A DNA stretch of 64,000 bases from Fremontodendron californicum (lineage: Eukaryota > Streptophyta > Magnoliopsida > Malvales > Malvaceae), in NCBI GenBank assembly GCA_030761205.1, contig JAULJL010000002.1, positions 25,461,010 through 25,525,009 on the forward strand. Reading direction: 5' to 3'. The notes beneath the pieces were generated by a model, which worked only from the letters and a program-made list of their open reading frames with translations, was not told where the DNA came from and made no database searches. Both the position numbers and the translations under genes were made by a program. Below, piece by piece: positions 11,752-22,400 of the stretch; the first letter of the stretch is position 1, and every line of letters starts with the position of its first letter.

Positions 11752-12288
11752 ATGGATGATATTCTCACAAGATTGCAGAAACGATTTCCTCCTTTTCCTC
11801 GAAATATTTTACTGAAGCTTTACCAAGTTCGATTTGAAAGATTAAGAATGCTTATGCACAAAGGGATTCATGAAGACATTCGTTGGATAATTGAAGCCAA
11901 GGTACGTGAAGATGAATATCTTCCTGTTTTGCATTTACCAGGTACAGGTAGAAGCACTTTTGCAAAGAAGCGACGAGCAAAGCGCATGAGTTCAAATTGC
12001 CACAAATGTGCACGATGGACGTGTAACGGTAAATGTCGTTCTATTGGGATTCCGTCCTCTAATCGAGATGATAAAATTGAATTCATTAAGGATGGACTGA
12101 GTAAGGAGAATTTGGGTAATATCCAACTTTCTCTTGAGACGCATCCTAGTGGAGACGTACAAAGAGAAATTCTTGATTTATGGCCGCAATTCCAAAGGGA
12201 ATGGCAACATCTTGGGAATCTGATGTTAAAAGACCCTGTTTGCCAGCTTGTAAGAAAACTGGATGGGAAGCATATCCTCGACTCATAG
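11752..12288 (+). CDS. Element C ORF-b: basic C4 cysteine-cluster protein (178 aa), carlavirus NABP-like
   Basis: Probable nucleic-acid-binding protein. About residues 60-90 hold a glycine-serine turn, a basic cluster KKRRAKR, and the cysteine array CHKCARWTCNGKC (Cx2Cx4Cx3C), followed by a GI...FI..GL pattern. This arrangement (basic cluster, C4 finger, then that pattern) resembles the small cysteine-rich nucleic-acid-binding proteins of carlaviruses (Pfam Carla_C4), though the cysteine spacing is tighter than usual there. The C-terminal 80 residues match nothing I know. The frame is intact, has a good +4 G start and sits between the gag-like and LOG-like ORFs. It could be an endogenised viral gene, or an unrelated plant zinc-finger protein; relationship not proven. 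Confidence 0.5.
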   Translation: MDDILTRLQKRFPPFPRNILLKLYQVRFERLRMLMHKGIHEDIRWIIEAKVREDEYLPVLHLPGTGRSTFAKKRRAKRMSSNCHKCARWTCNGKCRSIGIPSSNRDDKIEFIKDGLSKENLGNIQLSLETHPSGDVQREILDLWPQFQREWQHLGNLMLKDPVCQLVRKLDGKHILDS

Positions 12289-12602
12289 AAGGCGTTTAAG
12301 CCGTTTCTGGACGTAAAACCAGAGGAAGATGTGAGCCACAATCACAACTACAATAAATGACTTCTCAGCTTTTGGTTTGATTTGCAATAACTTTATTTTG
12401 GTTTAATTTACGTGTAGTTCGATTTGTGTAATTATTCTCGTTTTTTTTTATTTGTCTTTTACGGTTGATTTTTTCTTCTCTTTTTGATTTTCTTCTTGAA
12501 ATCACGCAAAAATCTTTTGTTAGGTTATCATTTTCTTCTGACAGGTCAGATACACTTTCGGCGACATTATTACTCTTGTCTGATTCACTACTCAGTCCTC
12601 TA

Positions 12603-12632
12603 TATATTACACCATGTACTCATTCTCTTTCA
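12603..12632 (+). promoter_or_regulatory. TATA-like and splice-acceptor-like signals before the LOG-like ORF
   Basis: CTCTATATATTACACC spans about 12598-12613, and ATTCTCTTTCAG ends at 12632, 20 bp before the ATG at 12653. Either a private promoter or a splice acceptor could feed this ORF; the sequence does not decide. Confidence 0.35.
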
Positions 12633-12652
12633 GGCACTCGAAGAAAAAAAAA

Positions 12653-13300
12653 ATGGAAAGTACTTCATCCCAGCGCATTAAAAAAATTTGTGTCTTTGGA
12701 GGTGCTTATCCAGGGAAAAATAACATATTCGCTGATGAAGCCATAAGAGTTGGAGTAATACTTGCCCAACAAAAGATCCACTTGATTTATGGAGGCGGTA
12801 GTACGGGTTTAATGGGAGCAGTTGCTACAGCAGCACACGCCGGAGGAAGTCCAGTTCTAGGAATCGTGCCAAAACTATTCACAAGTTTTTGTGGACCTAC
12901 CGTGGGTAAGGAAATACAAGTCTGGAGTATCCCTGAACGGATAACAATCATGTACCATTCTGCCGATGCATTCATTGCTTTACCAGGAGGTCTGGGTACA
13001 TTGGAAGAAATAGCTTGCGTGGCTTCTTGGTCATCTTTGGTCACAAATAAGAAACCCATTGGTTTGCTTAATATTAATGGTTATTTTAGTAATTTGCTTT
13101 CATATTTAGATAATGCTGTGGAAAATGGATTCATGTTTTCAGAGGCAAGGAGAACCATAATTTCTGCTACAACCATTGAAGATTTACTCAAAAAGCTCCA
13201 AGCTTATGAGTATTTATCTGCTACGGTTGTTTCACAAACGCTCGGAAAAAGAAAAAGAGATATGGACGAGCAAGGAGTGGATTGCACTTTGTCTTTGTGA
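12653..13300 (+). CDS. Element C ORF-c: LOG-like cytokinin riboside 5'-monophosphate phosphoribohydrolase (215 aa), captured
   Basis: LOG enzymes hydrolyse cytokinin nucleotides to active free bases in the cytosol and nucleus. The protein has the full Rossmann-like fold order: KKICVFGGAYPGK near residue 10, YGGGSTGLMG near 47-56, the LPGGLGTLEE signature near 115, and KPIGLLNINGY near 142. Length matches plant LOG proteins. The conserved MxxRK segment is altered here to a PERIT-type sequence: Arg kept, Lys lost, so activity is uncertain. Host LOG genes have several introns, whereas this copy is a single exon, which suggests capture from processed mRNA. Start: ATG after an A-rich leader, +4 G; a frame-open ATG at 12614 would add 13 residues (KKKK-rich). 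The C-terminus ends in KRKRDMDEQ, a possible nuclear signal. The frame is intact, unlike every ORF in A and B. Confidence 0.88.
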   Translation: MESTSSQRIKKICVFGGAYPGKNNIFADEAIRVGVILAQQKIHLIYGGGSTGLMGAVATAAHAGGSPVLGIVPKLFTSFCGPTVGKEIQVWSIPERITIMYHSADAFIALPGGLGTLEEIACVASWSSLVTNKKPIGLLNINGYFSNLLSYLDNAVENGFMFSEARRTIISATTIEDLLKKLQAYEYLSATVVSQTLGKRKRDMDEQGVDCTLSL

Positions 13301-13450
13301 CATTATCTAACATTTTGTTTGTTGTGTCTCAGTTATAATAAGTGGTTAGCAACCTCTGCAGGTAATATCTCCTAAATCCTACCTTTAAAATTTGACATTG
13401 GGGACAATGTCATATTTTAGTATGGGGTAAGGGACATATTTTGCTAATTT

Positions 13451-13781
13451 AAAAAAAAAAAAAAAATTGTTGTGTTTTAAGCCATTTAGAAGTATTCATT
13501 CTGAACAAGGTCTGAGTAAGGGAGACTTGAGACATACTTTGTCAGTTTGATTTCTTCTTTTCAAAAAAAAAAAAAGTTTGTTGTGTTTTAAGCAATTTAG
13601 AAGTATTCATTCTGAACAAGGTCTGAGTAAGGGAGACTTGAGACATACCTTGTCAGTTTGATTTCTTCTTTTCAAAAAAAAAAAAAAAAGAGTTTGTTGT
13701 GTTTTAAGCAATTTAGAAGTATTCATTCTGAACAAGGTCTGAGTAAGGGAGACTTGAGACATACCTTGTCAGTTTGATTTT
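13451..13781 (+). repeat. Three ~111-bp tandem repeats with poly-A heads
   Basis: Units begin at about 13451, 13563 and 13674. Each has an A13-A17 run, then TTTGTTGTGTTTTAAGC, ATTCATTCTGAACAAGG and GACTTGAGACATAC. They lie just downstream of the LOG-like ORF. Copies 2 and 3 are nearly identical, so amplification is recent. Confidence 0.88.
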
Positions 13782-13789
13782 AATCTTTT

Positions 13790-14040
13790 TACGTTTACTT
13801 GTTAATTTTTGTTTAGTATTTTAGGATTATTTAGGTTGCATGAGTTTGTTTTGTTTTGAGTCTAGTTATTCCTATTCTTATGTTATTAGTTCTTTTCTCT
13901 TACACATGATTCTTTCATTTGGGTTAATAGACTTACATTGAGGACAATGTAAGAATTAAGTGTGGGGGGAATGATTTAGGATTTCTTTTATTTTTGTCTA
14001 CTATTTTTTTTTATGAGTCTTTATTATTATTATTATTTTT
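13790..14040 (+). repeat. Right copy of diverged direct repeat flanking the cargo ORFs
   Basis: Partner of 11330-11560; contains ACATTGAGGACAATGTAAGAATTAAGTGTGGGGGG at 13935-13969. Confidence 0.75.
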
Positions 14041-15515
14041 TAGTGTGTTTTAGTTCCTTTTTAATACAATGATGAGATATGAATTGCATAAGTCTAAAAC
14101 ATATTTATTAGTGAGAAGATTTTCATGAGAATTGAGCTTGATACTAATTTTTATGAGCCAATGTTAATATGATATGTTGATTGAGAAAGAAGCATGTTTA
14201 GACTTAAAACTGACTTGTATAATCATCATTGTGAGTTTTTGAGCCTAAAATGATTGATGCATTATACAAATCAATCTAATTTCTTTCTTGAGTGCTCTTA
14301 TGATTACATGATTCTCTAGAACTTGCTTTAAACCGTTTGAGACTATATTGATACATGTGACAACATGAACATGATAGAGGCATTAGGATTATAACCAGAG
14401 CCAAACAACCATCCCTTATTGATGTTCCAAGAGAACACACCCTTAGTGAACCAATTTGAGCCTACATTGAATAAGCTATCTCTTTGGTAACCATAACTTG
14501 TCCCTAACCTAAATATACTTATATCTTTACCTTTGTTCCAAAGATGAATTAGCATGTTTTGAGACAAGTTGCAAAGACAAGGAAGAATTATTGAAAATTT
14601 GGGTTAGAAACAAGAAATAAGTGTGGGGGGAAAAGAAAGAAAAAAAAGTCAAGAGAAAAAGAAAGGGATCATTGTCAAATACATTCCCATATTAAAAAAA
14701 AAAAAAAAAAAAAAACTTCTCTTGAACTTCTAGTTAAAGTAAAAAAAAAAAAAATGTTACAAAGTTGGTTAGAATGATGCAAAGGCTCAACATGAATATT
14801 TAGCCTAGGTGACTATGTACTTGTAAAGAGTTTTGAGAAGTTTCTTTGTATGATCTTTTTATGTCTCTAAACTTTATGAACTCTTTGGAACCTTTGTGAT
14901 ATCTTTATCCTTTTGTTCTTCAACCACATTACAAACCCCTTGGCCCCATTACAACCTCGATTAAAGACCTCTTGATTCATGAAGTTGTATGATCTAAATA
15001 GTGGAGAATAGGTGGACAAGCAAGAATATGGTAGAACTGTTTTCATGAGATTGATTGAGTGTAAACATTTCACCACTACTTTAAAGAGTGAAAATCATGA
15101 GGGTATCCCATGTGAGAAGTTGAGATTAAATTTGAACATGCAATATTTTGATTGAGATATGTTATGCTAATATTGGCTTAACTCAAACAATTTACATTCA
15201 AGCATGATTTTTTGTGAAATTCTTTAAGCTATTGATTAGTTTATAAAACTTGTTCAAATATTGTCTCTAATTTGTATTGAAAGGATTAGGAGTAAATATT
15301 TTTAGTATATGCAGTTTATTTATATTTTAGTTTTTCAATGTTTGTGGGTATCGTTCTAGTAAACCCTCACGAGACTAAACTCGTCCACTAGGGACACCTA
15401 GGGGTTTAAAGGCTTGTGTCACATGCTAAGTGCCACCGTGATTTCCTACGAAAATGGATTAGATTAGATTTTCTTATTTTATTTTTATTGAGTCGTTGCT
15501 AGGGACTAGCAACAA
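14041..15515 (+). other. Element C 3' internal noncoding region
   Basis: No ORF worth calling. It carries poly-A tracts and a second GTGTGGGGGG tract at about 14621-14630; everything from 14619 on is duplicated at 6568-7481. Confidence 0.8.
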
Positions 15516-15531
15516 TCTAAGTGTGGGGGTG
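15516..15531 (+). other. Polypurine tract of element C
   Basis: TCTAAGTGTGGGGGTG directly abuts the right LTR; the same tract ends at 7481 before the second LTR. Confidence 0.8.
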
Positions 15532-17406
15532 TGATAACTCGTATAATTATATAGTTTTTAGTTATGTTTTATTATTATTTTGTGTCAAATACGAGTTATT
15601 ATTGTTTAGTCTAATTGTGTTTATGATCTTTTATATTTTTATGCATTTTGGTGTTTTTCACAAGTTTCTTTGAGTGATTTCAGATTACTAGAATTAAGGG
15701 CAAATCCAGTTCAGTTCCAGTTCCGACACCTTTTGCCATATCAGCTATATCTCGAGTTTCACTGAAGCAATAAGGCTGAAATTTGTAGCCATGCAAAGCT
15801 AAGAGGCATATCTATCTTTTTCATGTTTTACACTTCTTGAAACGGAGTCGTTTTCCCTAGCGAAATCGACCATCAAGTTGGCTGATGTGCAATGACGTCT
15901 GTGCTGACCTGTTTTCGTATTATGCCCATATCTTCTTATCTACATCAGCAAATGAGCTGATTCCAACGGCTATGGATCAGTAACTGATAGGGTAACATTT
16001 TTATAGAAGACCATGTGATCAGATAAGGCCTCCAACATTGACAAAATCGACCATCAAGTTGGCTGATCAAAATCGTCATATATGACGAAAATTGTTAGAA
16101 AATGCACCCACCTATTATACCTACCTTTGAAATTTGTAAAGCTTGTCTCTTGTCATTTAGCCCTCCAAAATGTGTATAAATAGAGGGCCTTGGATGATTG
16201 TAAGGGATCATATTGTACATTGGTAGGATATTAGCCATTGTAATAAAATTCTCTAAGTTTTCTTCTTCTTTCTTTTCTCTAGTTTTCTTTTTCTTTAGAA
16301 AGATCAAGAGGTTGGATAATTAATATTCTTCTTCTTCTTCTTCTTTCTTTCTTTTATTTTCTTCTTAGATTCTATTTAATTTTATGTTTATAATGCCTAT
16401 GCTAGGCTAAACTTCTATTTGGTTAAGGGTGATTTCAAAGCCCTAGACATGTTTTGTGATTGATTTTCAGATTCTATCTATCATTAATTTTCTATCAAAG
16501 TTGCTTATGTTCTTCTACAAGAATTGTTCATGATGTTGTCTAGATTTATTTAGGTGTACAACTAGATAGATCTTGATAATTATCTATTGCTAGTTTAGGA
16601 GTCTTGATCCGTGTAATTGTCTTGATTTCCTATTCATAAGTGGCAATTTGTGATTAATGATTATGGTCAAGTTTTCAATAATTGCAAAGTGGAACATAAC
16701 CTAAGTTGAACAATCCGAGCTTATGTGTTTGTTGCTTAGATCAACCTATCTTTCTCATCATAAAGCTGCCATTAAATTGAATTTAGAGAGCTTATTCTAG
16801 GTTGTTTAATGGTTAGAGATTAAATAGAGAGCTTGTTCTATTTAACGACAAACTAAGGAAAGATTGGGGTAACAGAGCTTGTTGTTATCTACGGTTGTTA
16901 ACTTTGATAGTTGGTTGATATTGATAGATCTGAAATTGATTCTTAATGATGTCTAGTGGTGGAGAATGAAACCTTAACCATATTTTTCATATTTGATTCT
17001 TCTTACTTATTTGTTTTCTTACTTTTAGTTTGCTTATTTTTTATATTTATTTTTATTGGCTGGTTATACCGCCTAATTTGTATATTAACTTTGTTTTATT
17101 TTTATTGGCTGGTTATACCGCCTAATTTAGTATATATATTTTTATTGGCTGGTTATACCACCTAATTTAGTATATATATTTTTATTGGCTGGTTATACCG
17201 CCTTGCATCTTATTCTTATTATTTACTTTAGTTTAAATCTGGCTTCAAAAACCCCTTTTCTTTTATTGTTCTTGAATTTAAGTTTTAAACTATTAACTTA
17301 TAAACTAAAACCCAATCCCTGAGGACTCGACCCTTGCTAACTACTATACTTACAATTTATCTTTTTAGTGCAAGGTTAAATAAGATACACTCTTTTGGGT
17401 GCATCA
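15532..17406 (+). repeat. Element C right LTR, 1875 bp
   Basis: Starts TGATAACTCG, ends GTGCATCA, followed by the TSD GATGC (17407-17411). It is the unduplicated form of the LTR. In a by-eye comparison with the second LTR I saw only about five substitutions outside the duplicated block. Confidence 0.93.
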
Positions 17407-17411
17407 GATGC

Positions 17412-19074
17412 AGACATTTTAAAAATGGTTGCAAAGAGAGTGAAAAATTGGTGCCCGTTCCATAAATGTTCAGGTCATATCATACAGGACTGCGGGGACT
17501 TTCTGGCTAAGGTCCAAAAGATGATGGATGATGGAAAGGCCTAGTTTTATGAGAGGACAGAGGGGGAAGTAGAGGTTATTGAGAATGCAGCTGGCTATGG
17601 AATAGGAAGACCTTTGATCATCTATTATGATGAGCCAGAGAAGACTACCCCGGTCGTTGAGAAAATTGCGCCCAAGCTAATCATAGATTTGCCTTCTTCC
17701 TTTTCATATAAGCAAAGCAAAACTACACCATGGAAATATAGCTGCAGCATGGTTATACCCGGGTCTTCAAGTCAGCAAGATATTACGGGTGTGGGGCATT
17801 TAACACGAAGTGGAAAGTGTTAGGCCCCTGAGGTTGTTGAACAGGGATCAGCAAGAAAGGATGGAGGACTGGACAAGGGGCAGAAAGTAGTTGAACCAAT
17901 CCATATTGAGATGGATTTGTCAAAAGAAGCAGAGAGGGGATCAACCCCAGTAAACATGATAAAAGAGCCGGTAAACGAGAAAAAGGCCTGCGAGTTTTTG
18001 AAGTTCATAAAACATAGTGAGTATAGTGTGTTTGAGCAATTATAGCGTCAGCCAGCAAGAATCTCCATCTTATCATTGCTATTAAACTCAGAGCCACACA
18101 GAAATGCCCTGTTAAGAGTGTTGAATCAGGCATACGTGGCTAACAACATATTAGTAGAAAAGTTAGACAGGCTGGTGGAAAACATTACAGCGGATGACCA
18201 TATATTTTTCAGTTATGATGAAATACCACCTAATGGTATTGGGTCCACAAAGGCTCTTCACATAAAAACTACCTGCAAAGGGCATATACTACCAAGGGTG
18301 TTTCTGGACATTGGTTCTTCATTAAATGTAATACCCTTGGCAACCCTATCTAAGTTGCCAGTGGATATGTCTTATATATTATCGAGTTGTAAAGTAGTAA
18401 GGGCTTTCGATGGTACCAGGAGAGAGGTAATGGGAACTATTGAGGTTCTTCTGGAGATAGGCCTATGCACTTATACGATGAACTTCCAGGTCATGGATAT
18501 TAATTCGTCTTATAATTGCTTGTTGGAAAGGCCATGGATACATTCAGCAAGGGCTGTACCCTCGTCTCTCCATCAAAACTGAAATTTGTGATGGAGGGCC
18601 GTTTGATCACTGTATCAGGAGAAGAAGACATAATAGCCTCCGCAACTATTGAATCTCCTTATGTTGAACCCAATGAAGATGCCGTAGAATTTTCTTTTCG
18701 GTCTTTGGAATTCGTAAATGCGGTTTTCGTCGCTGAAGGATGAAAAATTCCAAAGCCAAGGTTCTCCAAGAACACAAGGCTGGGAGTAAGAACCACAGTG
18801 GGAAAGGCTGTAGGGCTGGAAAAGGTCTGGGAAATATCCTCAAGGGATGGCCCGAGCAATGGAAGCAATAGGAAAGAAAGATCGGTTTGGCTTAGGGTAT
18901 CTTTCGAAGGCCCATGAGAGGAGGAAACAGGTTGAAAGGAACAAACAAAGAAGAATGGCCCGTCTCACGGGTATGGATATTGAATTGGAACCCATGACTT
19001 TCCCACCAATCATCACAACTTTCGCTCTACTGGTTTTCTACTCAGAGAAAAGAATTCAGAAGATGTACTCATAA
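17412..19074 (+). pseudogene. Element A gag tail, aspartic protease and G-patch region, broken
   Basis: Resumes the reading interrupted by element C. A zinc-knuckle-like CPFHKCSGHIIQDC lies at about 17451-17492. Stops follow (17541 region, 17820-17822, about 18042). The protease part (18076-18582) has FLDIGSSLNVIP, where the catalytic D-(T/S/N)-G triad has Ile in the middle; element B keeps DNGSS at the same place. LERPWIHSA replaces the usual LGRPW flap-end motif. A frameshift then leads to a G-patch-like segment (about 18780-18960; KGLGN...KKDRFGLGY). Known Ogre/Tat relatives carry a G-patch after the protease. Clearly non-functional here. Confidence 0.8.
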
Positions 19075-19491
19075 TGGTCGAGCAAGCTTTTTAAAAAATT
19101 CTATGTGAATAAAGGGGGGTAGATTTAGGATATGGTGATTTGTATGATCGAGAAAAAAGGGATGGAAAGTGACAGTGCGAACTGGATGGTGCGACCTTGT
19201 CCACCAGGATATAGACTAACCAATTGGAGTATGACTAAGTTGCCCATAGTTTTTAAGTCTATTCCAACATAATACTTTAAAAAACAATCTTAATTATCTT
19301 TACCCAGAGATATTAATAGTTTTTTCTGTAATGGGCTTTTTTGTTTAAACATTTTCATTCAATAAATAACAAGCACAATACATTTTATCCATATTGATGT
19401 GTCCATGTTCTTTCATTTTTGTTATTTATTTTGTTTTCATTATATATTTTCCTATATTATTTCTTCTCTACCTATTTACAGGTGTACAGAT
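19075..19491 (+). other. Probable Ogre-type intron region between protease and RT
   Basis: Stops in all frames, T-rich, ending in CTACCTATTTACAG at 19478-19491, after which the RT frame opens. Element B has the same acceptor at 39079-39092 on the minus strand. A spliced intron between pro and RT is a known Ogre feature; the donor is not clear in this decayed copy. Confidence 0.55.
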
Positions 19492-22400
19492 GCGGAATAT
19501 GAGGACCTTCCTGTCAGTAATTCTAAAAATTGATTTTGAAAGACCCATTTGCACGGGTGATTTTGAGGCTAACGAAGATACTGAGGATTATGGTCTACCT
19601 CCGAATCTATTAAGGAAAATAGAACAAGAGGAGAAATAAGTACTTCCACATAAGGAATTATTGGAAATGATAAATCTGGGAGATGGTGAAGAGATAAAGG
19701 AAGTCAAAATCGGAACTTCATTGTCATCATCAATAAAGGGTGAATTGATAGCCTTGCTCCAGGAATATGTGGATGTATTTGCATGGTCTTACCAAGACAT
19801 GCCAGGGTTGGATCTAGATATTGTGGTTCATAAGCTCCCTTTTAGGCCAGAATTGAAGCCAATTCAGCAAAAGTTGAGAAGAATGAGGCCAGACATGCTG
19901 TTAAAGATAAAAGAGGAGGTGAAGAAGCAATTTGATGTTGGATTCTTAGAGGTGGCAAAATATCCAGAATGGATGGCAAATATTGTTCCAGTACCAAAGA
20001 AGGATGGCAAGGTGCGGATGTGCATTGATTACCAAGATTTGAACAAGGCCAGCCCTAAAGATAATTTCCCTTTGCCCCATATTGATACTCTGGTGGATAA
20101 TACGGCGAAAAGTTCTTTATTTTCTTTCATGGATGGATTCTCAGGATACAGTCAGATCAAAATGGCACCGGAAGATATAGAGAAAACCATATTTGTTACA
20201 ATGTGGGGAACCTTCTGCTACAAGGTAATGCCATTTGGGTTGAAGAATGCAGGGGTAACATATCAAACAGCCATGGTGACCTTGTTTCATGATTTGATGC
20301 ATAAGGGAATTGAGGTTTATGTTGATGATATGATCGCAAAGTCACAAGGAGAAGATGAGCATATTGCGAATCTTAAGAAGCTCTTCGAACTACTAAGGAA
20401 GTTTAGACTCAAGCTAAATCCGGCAAAATGCACTTTTGGAGTCACCTCGAGGAAATTGTTGGGTTTTGTCATCAGCAAAAGAGGAATTGAGATTGACCTG
20501 GATAAAGTGAAGGCCATTCAGAATTTACCTCCACCTCGTACTCAAAAACAAGTAAGAGGCTTTCTGGGGAGATTGAATTACATTGCTCGATTTATTTCTC
20601 AATTAACCGACAAATGTGATCCAATATTAAAGTTACTTCAAAAACGTGATCCAGGAGAATGGGATGAAGGTTGTCAGATTGCATTTGAAAAGGTTAAACA
20701 TTATCTGTCCAACCCACCAGTATTAATGCCACCTATTTCGGATAAACCAATGATACTATATTTATCAGTATTTGAGAGATCCATGGGTTGTGTTTTGGGG
20801 CAGCTTGATGAAACTGGAAAGAAAGAATAGGCAGTTTACTACCTCAGCAAGAAGTTCACAGATTATGAGTTGAAATATTCGTCAGTAGAAAAGTTGTGTT
20901 GTGCCTTAGCTTGGACTACTCGAAGACTCAGACAGTACATGTTGTACCACACAACGTGGTTGATTGCCAAGTTGGATCCAATCAAGTACATGCTGGAAGC
21001 ACCTTCTTTGTCAGGGAGGATGGCAAGATGGCGGGTTTTATTGTCAGAATACGACATTGTATATGTGAGTCAGAAAGCTATCAAATATAGTGCAGTAGCT
21101 AAATTTTTAGCAAATCGGGCAGTGGAAAATTATGAGCCGTTGAACTTTGACTTCCCGGATGAAGATTTGATGTATGTTTCACAAGCAAATGAGATTCCCC
21201 TAAAATAGAAAGTATGGAAAATGTACTTTGATGGCGCATCTAATGCCATGGGGCACAGAACCGGTGCAGTCCTCATATCCCAGAATAAGATTATTATTCT
21301 TTCACTGCTAGATTGGATTTTGATTGTACAAACAATACTGCCGAGTATGAAGCGTGTACTATGGGCCTTCATGCTGTAGTAGAGAGAAAGATCAAAGTAT
21401 TGGAAGTTTTTGGAGACTCAGCCTTAGTGATATACCAGCTACGAAGAGAATGGGAAACCCAAGATACAAAGCTAATCCGATACCGAGAACTCATACTGAG
21501 TTTATTGGAGGAATTTGAAGAAGTAAATTTCAATTACTTTCCTCGAGAAGAAAATCGAATGGCAGATGCTCTGGCTACTTTGTCATCAATGTTTAAAGTG
21601 AATGAAGGGACTGAAGTTGTGCCAATAAAGATGAGTATATATGAGTCTTCTGCCCACTTTTTGAGTATTGAGGAAGAAGCAGATGGCCTCCCTTGGTATA
21701 ATGACATCTTGCAGTACATCAAGAGTCAACAGTATCCAGAACAAGCAACAGAAAATGACAAGAGGACTCTAAGAAGGCTAGTAATGGGTTTTGTTTTAGA
21801 CAGTGAGATTCTCTACAAGAAAGGAAAAAGACCAAGTCTTATTGAGATGTGTCGGATCTGTCGAAGCTCATAGAATTATATAAGAGGTCCATGAAGGGAT
21901 ATGTGGCACTCATGCTAATGGTCACATGCTTACTAAGCAGATTATGAGGGTAGGATATTATTGGTTGACAATGGATGGAGATTGTATCAGTTATTCCCGA
22001 AAGTGCCAAAAAGGCCAGATATATCCAGATAAGATTCATGTGCCGCCATCGCCATTACATGTCATGACTGCACCATGGCCCTTTTCAATATGGGGAATGG
22101 ATACGGTCGGGCCTATTACCCCGAAATCTTTAAATGGACATCGTTTCATCTTGGTAGCCATAGATTATTTCAACAAATGGGTAGAAGCTGCTTTCTATGC
22201 GAATGTAACAAAGTCGATGGTATGTAGATTTGTTAAGAAAGAAATCATATGCCGTTACGGATTGCCAGCAAGAATTATTTCGGATAATGCTCTCAATTTG
22301 AACAATAAGATGATGAGAGAAGTGTGTACTCAGTTCAAAATCACACATAATAATTCAGCACCTTACCGTCTGAAGATGAATGGGGCAGTAGAAGCAGCCA

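Larger units (their letters stand above)
6146..17406 (+). mobile_element. Element C: non-autonomous Athila-like LTR retrotransposon with three LTR copies and captured cargo
   Basis: Flanked by the TSD GATGC. The order is LTR fragment (6146-6567), internal 3' tail (6568-7481), full LTR with internal duplication (7482-10173), full internal region (10174-15531), LTR (15532-17406). LTRs begin TGATAACTCG and end GTGCATCA. The primer site TGGCGCCGTTGCCGGGGA is of the Athila type. No protease, RT, RNase H or integrase is recognisable, so it needs proteins in trans. Between LTRs are three intact ORFs: gag-like, C4 zinc-finger-like and LOG-like. The two full LTRs differ at only a few positions outside the duplication, which implies recent insertion. 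Confidence 0.9.

Noticed and set aside
11868..12341. Minus-strand 157-residue frame opposite ORF-b
   Set aside because: Shadow of ORF-b; the plus frame has the cysteine cluster, a good start context and LTR orientation.
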